Shown here one piece after another: positions 61,538 through 64,000 of a DNA stretch of 64,000 nt. The stretch's first letter is position 1. Every line of letters starts with the position of its first letter. Position numbers and translations under genes: made by a program. Origin of the DNA: Halovivax limisalsi (GTDB lineage Archaea > Halobacteriota > Halobacteria > Halobacteriales > Natrialbaceae); contig NZ_CP095757.1 of NCBI RefSeq assembly GCF_023093535.1, positions 2,728,001 through 2,792,000 of the forward strand. The letters run 5' to 3'. The notes under the pieces are model-generated. The model made no database searches, was not told where the DNA came from, and worked only from the letters and a program-made list of their open reading frames with translations.

Positions 61538-64000
61538 ATGAACATGGGGGATCGGGGGTTCGAACGGGGGACGAGTACCGACAGGAGTGACGAGCACCGG
61601 CGGAGCGTGTCGCCGGTCGTAGGCGTCATCTTCCTGTTCGGGATGGTAGCGGCCGGAGCGGTCGTGCTGGGCGTCTCCGGCATGGCGCTGATGGACACGC
61701 TGGAGACGGACTCGGAGGGAGAACAGCTTCGGAGTTGTCTGCAGGAGACGAATCAGCGCGCTTCGACGGCGCTGTCCTACAGCACGGCCGAGGAAGTGCC
61801 CTGCGAGGGCGGGACGTACGTCCCGGACGGTCAGCTCTATCTCGTCTGGCACAACGACACCGGCGGATCGACGGATCTTCCGGCGGATTACGCTGACACG
61901 ACCGTCCACGTCGATCCGCTCGGCGCGATCGAGTTCGGCAACGACGCGCGCACGTACGCGTATCAAGGCGGCGGTACCTGGACGGTCGCCGACGGCTACG
62001 CTCGACCGATGGCCTCGCCGCCGTTCGAGTACGCCGACGAGTTGCGCGCCGACGTCATCGCGATCGACGACGGACCGGGCTCGTCGGGGCCACAGCGTCT
62101 GGATCGGAACAGGGACGGCACCATCGGGGCGAAGATCCAGCGAGCCCAGCGCGAGGCGTACGAACGCGGGTATTCGAACCTGACGATCGTCGTCGAGAGT
62201 TCCTATCACCGGGGCTGGAAACAACACTTCCAGCGGGCGATGACGAACGGGTCGGCGGACGTCTCGACGGACCTCGACGAATTCCCGAGGGTGGACGACA
62301 ACCGCGCCGTCAGAGTCGACGTTTCGGATCTGTACGAACGCGAGCCGGCGTCGTTCGTCGTCGCGGCCGACCACGGCCTCTCGGGGAGCCTCGTCTCGAA
62401 TCACGTCATCACCCCGCCCGGGGGCGCGCCCGGTCGAAACACCGTCGAGTTCACGGCCGAGATCGAAAACGTCGGCGGCACGATCGGCGGGACGTCCGTC
62501 GAGTTCGACGTACTGGGTGCCGGCATCGATCGGGAGACGACCGTCGACGACCTCGCACCCGGCGACTCGAAGAACGTCACCTTCGACGTCCCGTACGGGG
62601 AGATAAACGGGCTTTCGACCGGCGAATCCTACGACTATACGATCACGGTCGAGGATGGGACTGGTCTGAAATCCGAGGGGTCGTTCTTCGTCGCGGAGTC
62701 CGCCGGCCCGCGCCTCGAAGTGACGAACGCGTCCGCGACGAAACGGTCCGCCGTGGCATCGCCAGGGCCGGACGAACAAATCGTGATCGAGGCGGATGTG
62801 ACGAACACCGGGGGATCGAACGCGACCGACGGCGAGATCGCGCTCTCGCTCGAGCTCCCGGAGTACGACTTCGACGATCCGTACAACCTGACCGAGATGG
62901 ACCCCTTCACCGTCGATCGGACGGTCGGTGCATCCGCACCAGTCAGGTGGACCATCAATAGCACGTCGCTGCTCGGCGCCGAACACGACTTTACGGTCTC
63001 GGCGGTCGACAATACGGATCCCGACGGTGAAGACGGTGGGACATTCGCCAACGAGAACGGCCCCGACGTCGGCGATACGGAACTGATACTGCCCGGCGGG
63101 TCGAACGTCAACGTCTCCGTGCTGGGGACCGAGATCGGGACCGAGGCCGACGCGAACAACAACGTGCGCTGGGGGGCCGCGTTTGGCAGCATCTACACCC
63201 AGCCCGTCGAGTCGGGCGACTTCGTCGGGGACTCGATCGACCCGACCGGCCCGGCGGAGCGGGTCGAGGGCGTCCCGTGGCACGATCAAAACCTCAACCG
63301 GTGGGACGATCACCGAACGATCTTTTCGCACTCCTTCACGACGGAAGAGCGCGTCAGTTTGTTGTTCCAGGCCCGATCGTACTACACGTGTTCGTACGGC
63401 GGCCCGAACAGCTACGGCGGGCACAAGTACAGCGACTCGACGACGATCGGTTCGACGCTGTATCACCACTACGACTGTCCAACAGGGTTAGAGTACGACC
63501 CGTTGGTCGAAATCGAGGCTGACGCCGGTGCCGAGAAGACGAACGTCCGCGTCCTGAGTCAAGAGGACAACGTCCTGCCGCAACTCGATCCCGGTATCGA
63601 GATACAGCAGAGTGCGAAAGACCTCCTCGAACGCCCGGAAGTGGATATCAATGTCACCGAACTGCCCGACGGCTCGGCGGAACTCGACCTCGACGACAAC
63701 GAGTACATCTTCGTCTTCGAACTGACTCACTACCCGGGCATGACGGGCACCGGTTGCTATGTCGATCCGTCCGTCTCACCGGACGAGTACTGGCAAAAGG
63801 CGTTCGACTGCCCGAACGACCCCGACTTCAACGACATGCTCGTCCACGTCGACGTCGAGTCGATGGACCCGGAACCGTACGATTTCCGGGGGACGTTCGA
63901 CGGTGGAAACGGACTCGACGCGCCCTTCGGACCCGGCGATCCGGCCGACTCTGACGAGACGATCGATCCCGGCCCCTCCGTCGAGGTCGGGTCCGGCGAA
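61538..64000 (+). CDS. Large pilin-like surface protein 3, C-terminus cut by window end
   Basis: 821 codons are open from ATG 61538 (MNMGDRGFERGTSTDRSDEH; an ATG two codons later is also possible) to the window end. The hydrophobic helix is SVSPVVGVIFLFGMVAAGAV. The layout matches paralogue 2: a CLQETNQRAS region, CARDB-like segments (VEFTAEIENVGGTIGGTSVE), PVPWHDxNLNxWDD-type motif and the DPDFNDMLVHVDVES loop. The end reads VEVGSGE, so only a few residues are missing by comparison with paralogue 2. A CTTTTACTTC TATA-like element about 25 bp upstream suggests a leaderless start. A T-rich stretch (61472-61488) precedes it. Confidence 0.85.
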   Translation, partial: MNMGDRGFERGTSTDRSDEHRRSVSPVVGVIFLFGMVAAGAVVLGVSGMALMDTLETDSEGEQLRSCLQETNQRASTALSYSTAEEVPCEGGTYVPDGQLYLVWHNDTGGSTDLPADYADTTVHVDPLGAIEFGNDARTYAYQGGGTWTVADGYARPMASPPFEYADELRADVIAIDDGPGSSGPQRLDRNRDGTIGAKIQRAQREAYERGYSNLTIVVESSYHRGWKQHFQRAMTNGSADVSTDLDEFPRVDDNRAVRVDVSDLYEREPASFVVAADHGLSGSLVSNHVITPPGGAPGRNTVEFTAEIENVGGTIGGTSVEFDVLGAGIDRETTVDDLAPGDSKNVTFDVPYGEINGLSTGESYDYTITVEDGTGLKSEGSFFVAESAGPRLEVTNASATKRSAVASPGPDEQIVIEADVTNTGGSNATDGEIALSLELPEYDFDDPYNLTEMDPFTVDRTVGASAPVRWTINSTSLLGAEHDFTVSAVDNTDPDGEDGGTFANENGPDVGDTELILPGGSNVNVSVLGTEIGTEADANNNVRWGAAFGSIYTQPVESGDFVGDSIDPTGPAERVEGVPWHDQNLNRWDDHRTIFSHSFTTEERVSLLFQARSYYTCSYGGPNSYGGHKYSDSTTIGSTLYHHYDCPTGLEYDPLVEIEADAGAEKTNVRVLSQEDNVLPQLDPGIEIQQSAKDLLERPEVDINVTELPDGSAELDLDDNEYIFVFELTHYPGMTGTGCYVDPSVSPDEYWQKAFDCPNDPDFNDMLVHVDVESMDPEPYDFRGTFDGGNGLDAPFGPGDPADSDETIDPGPSVEVGSGE

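Overview
The window is chromosomal DNA of a halophilic archaeon (class Halobacteria). Supporting signs are the very high G+C third codon positions, acidic low-lysine proteins, TATA boxes about 25-30 bp ahead of start codons with little or no leader, and archaeal marker genes: rpl37e with an LSm gene, aCPSF1/FttA, DUF371, UPF0179, Tat lipoproteins, Bat-type HTH and archaeal gas vesicle genes. No rRNA or CRISPR array was seen. One tRNA, tRNA-Ser(CGA), is present. No insertion sequence or integrase was recognised.

Layout. 1-9.2 kb: a truncated SDR gene, a Tat lipoprotein, a YjbQ-type enzyme, then a tightly overlapping minus-strand operon prkA1-prkA2-yeaH(DUF444)-spoVR behind a long leader. 9.8-12.8 kb: small haloarchaeal proteins and a cold-shock gene. 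12.8-17 kb: a fixA-fixB-fixCX electron-bifurcating flavoprotein operon in which the ferredoxin FixX is fused to the end of FixC. 17-19 kb: a bactofilin-like protein and an HNH-like zinc protein. 19.2-21.8 kb: a membrane chemoreceptor. 22.3-23.9 kb: tRNA-Ser with nearby tRNA-derived repeats, and a lone MoxR ATPase. 24-28.4 kb: a zinc protease-like protein, lsm-rpl37e and a Tat-secreted protein. 28.5-35 kb: purF, DUF420, a phosphodiesterase, DUF371, a CDF metal exporter behind a DtxR/MntR-like operator, and nth. 35-37.5 kb: two divergent ABC permeases without partners. 37.5-42.2 kb: FttA, a hypothetical, a membrane-bound HTH regulator and a CHY zinc-finger protein.

42.4-47.5 kb is a compact gas vesicle cluster. 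gvpA-gvpO are transcribed left. gvpF-gvpG-orf58-orf263-gvpJ-gvpK-gvpL-gvpM are transcribed right with nearly every junction overlapping. It holds exactly the eight genes reported as indispensable for gas vesicles in Halobacterium/Haloferax (A, F, G, J, K, L, M, O). It lacks gvpC, N, D, E, H and I, and carries two non-canonical reading frames where H and I would be.

48.2-48.4 kb is a noncoding stretch of about 195 nt that folds into closed paired ends with internal GC hairpins, a candidate structured RNA. It precedes a MutS-like ATPase. 50-56.7 kb holds HAD, Bat-HTH, MaoC, a glutathionyl-hydroquinone reductase-like GST, a DNA methyltransferase-like protein with an odd motif IV, and a TrkA-N protein. 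57-64 kb is a run of three large pilin-like surface proteins. Two of them share an upstream 11-bp motif, and one has a compositionally foreign internal segment. The last is cut by the window end.
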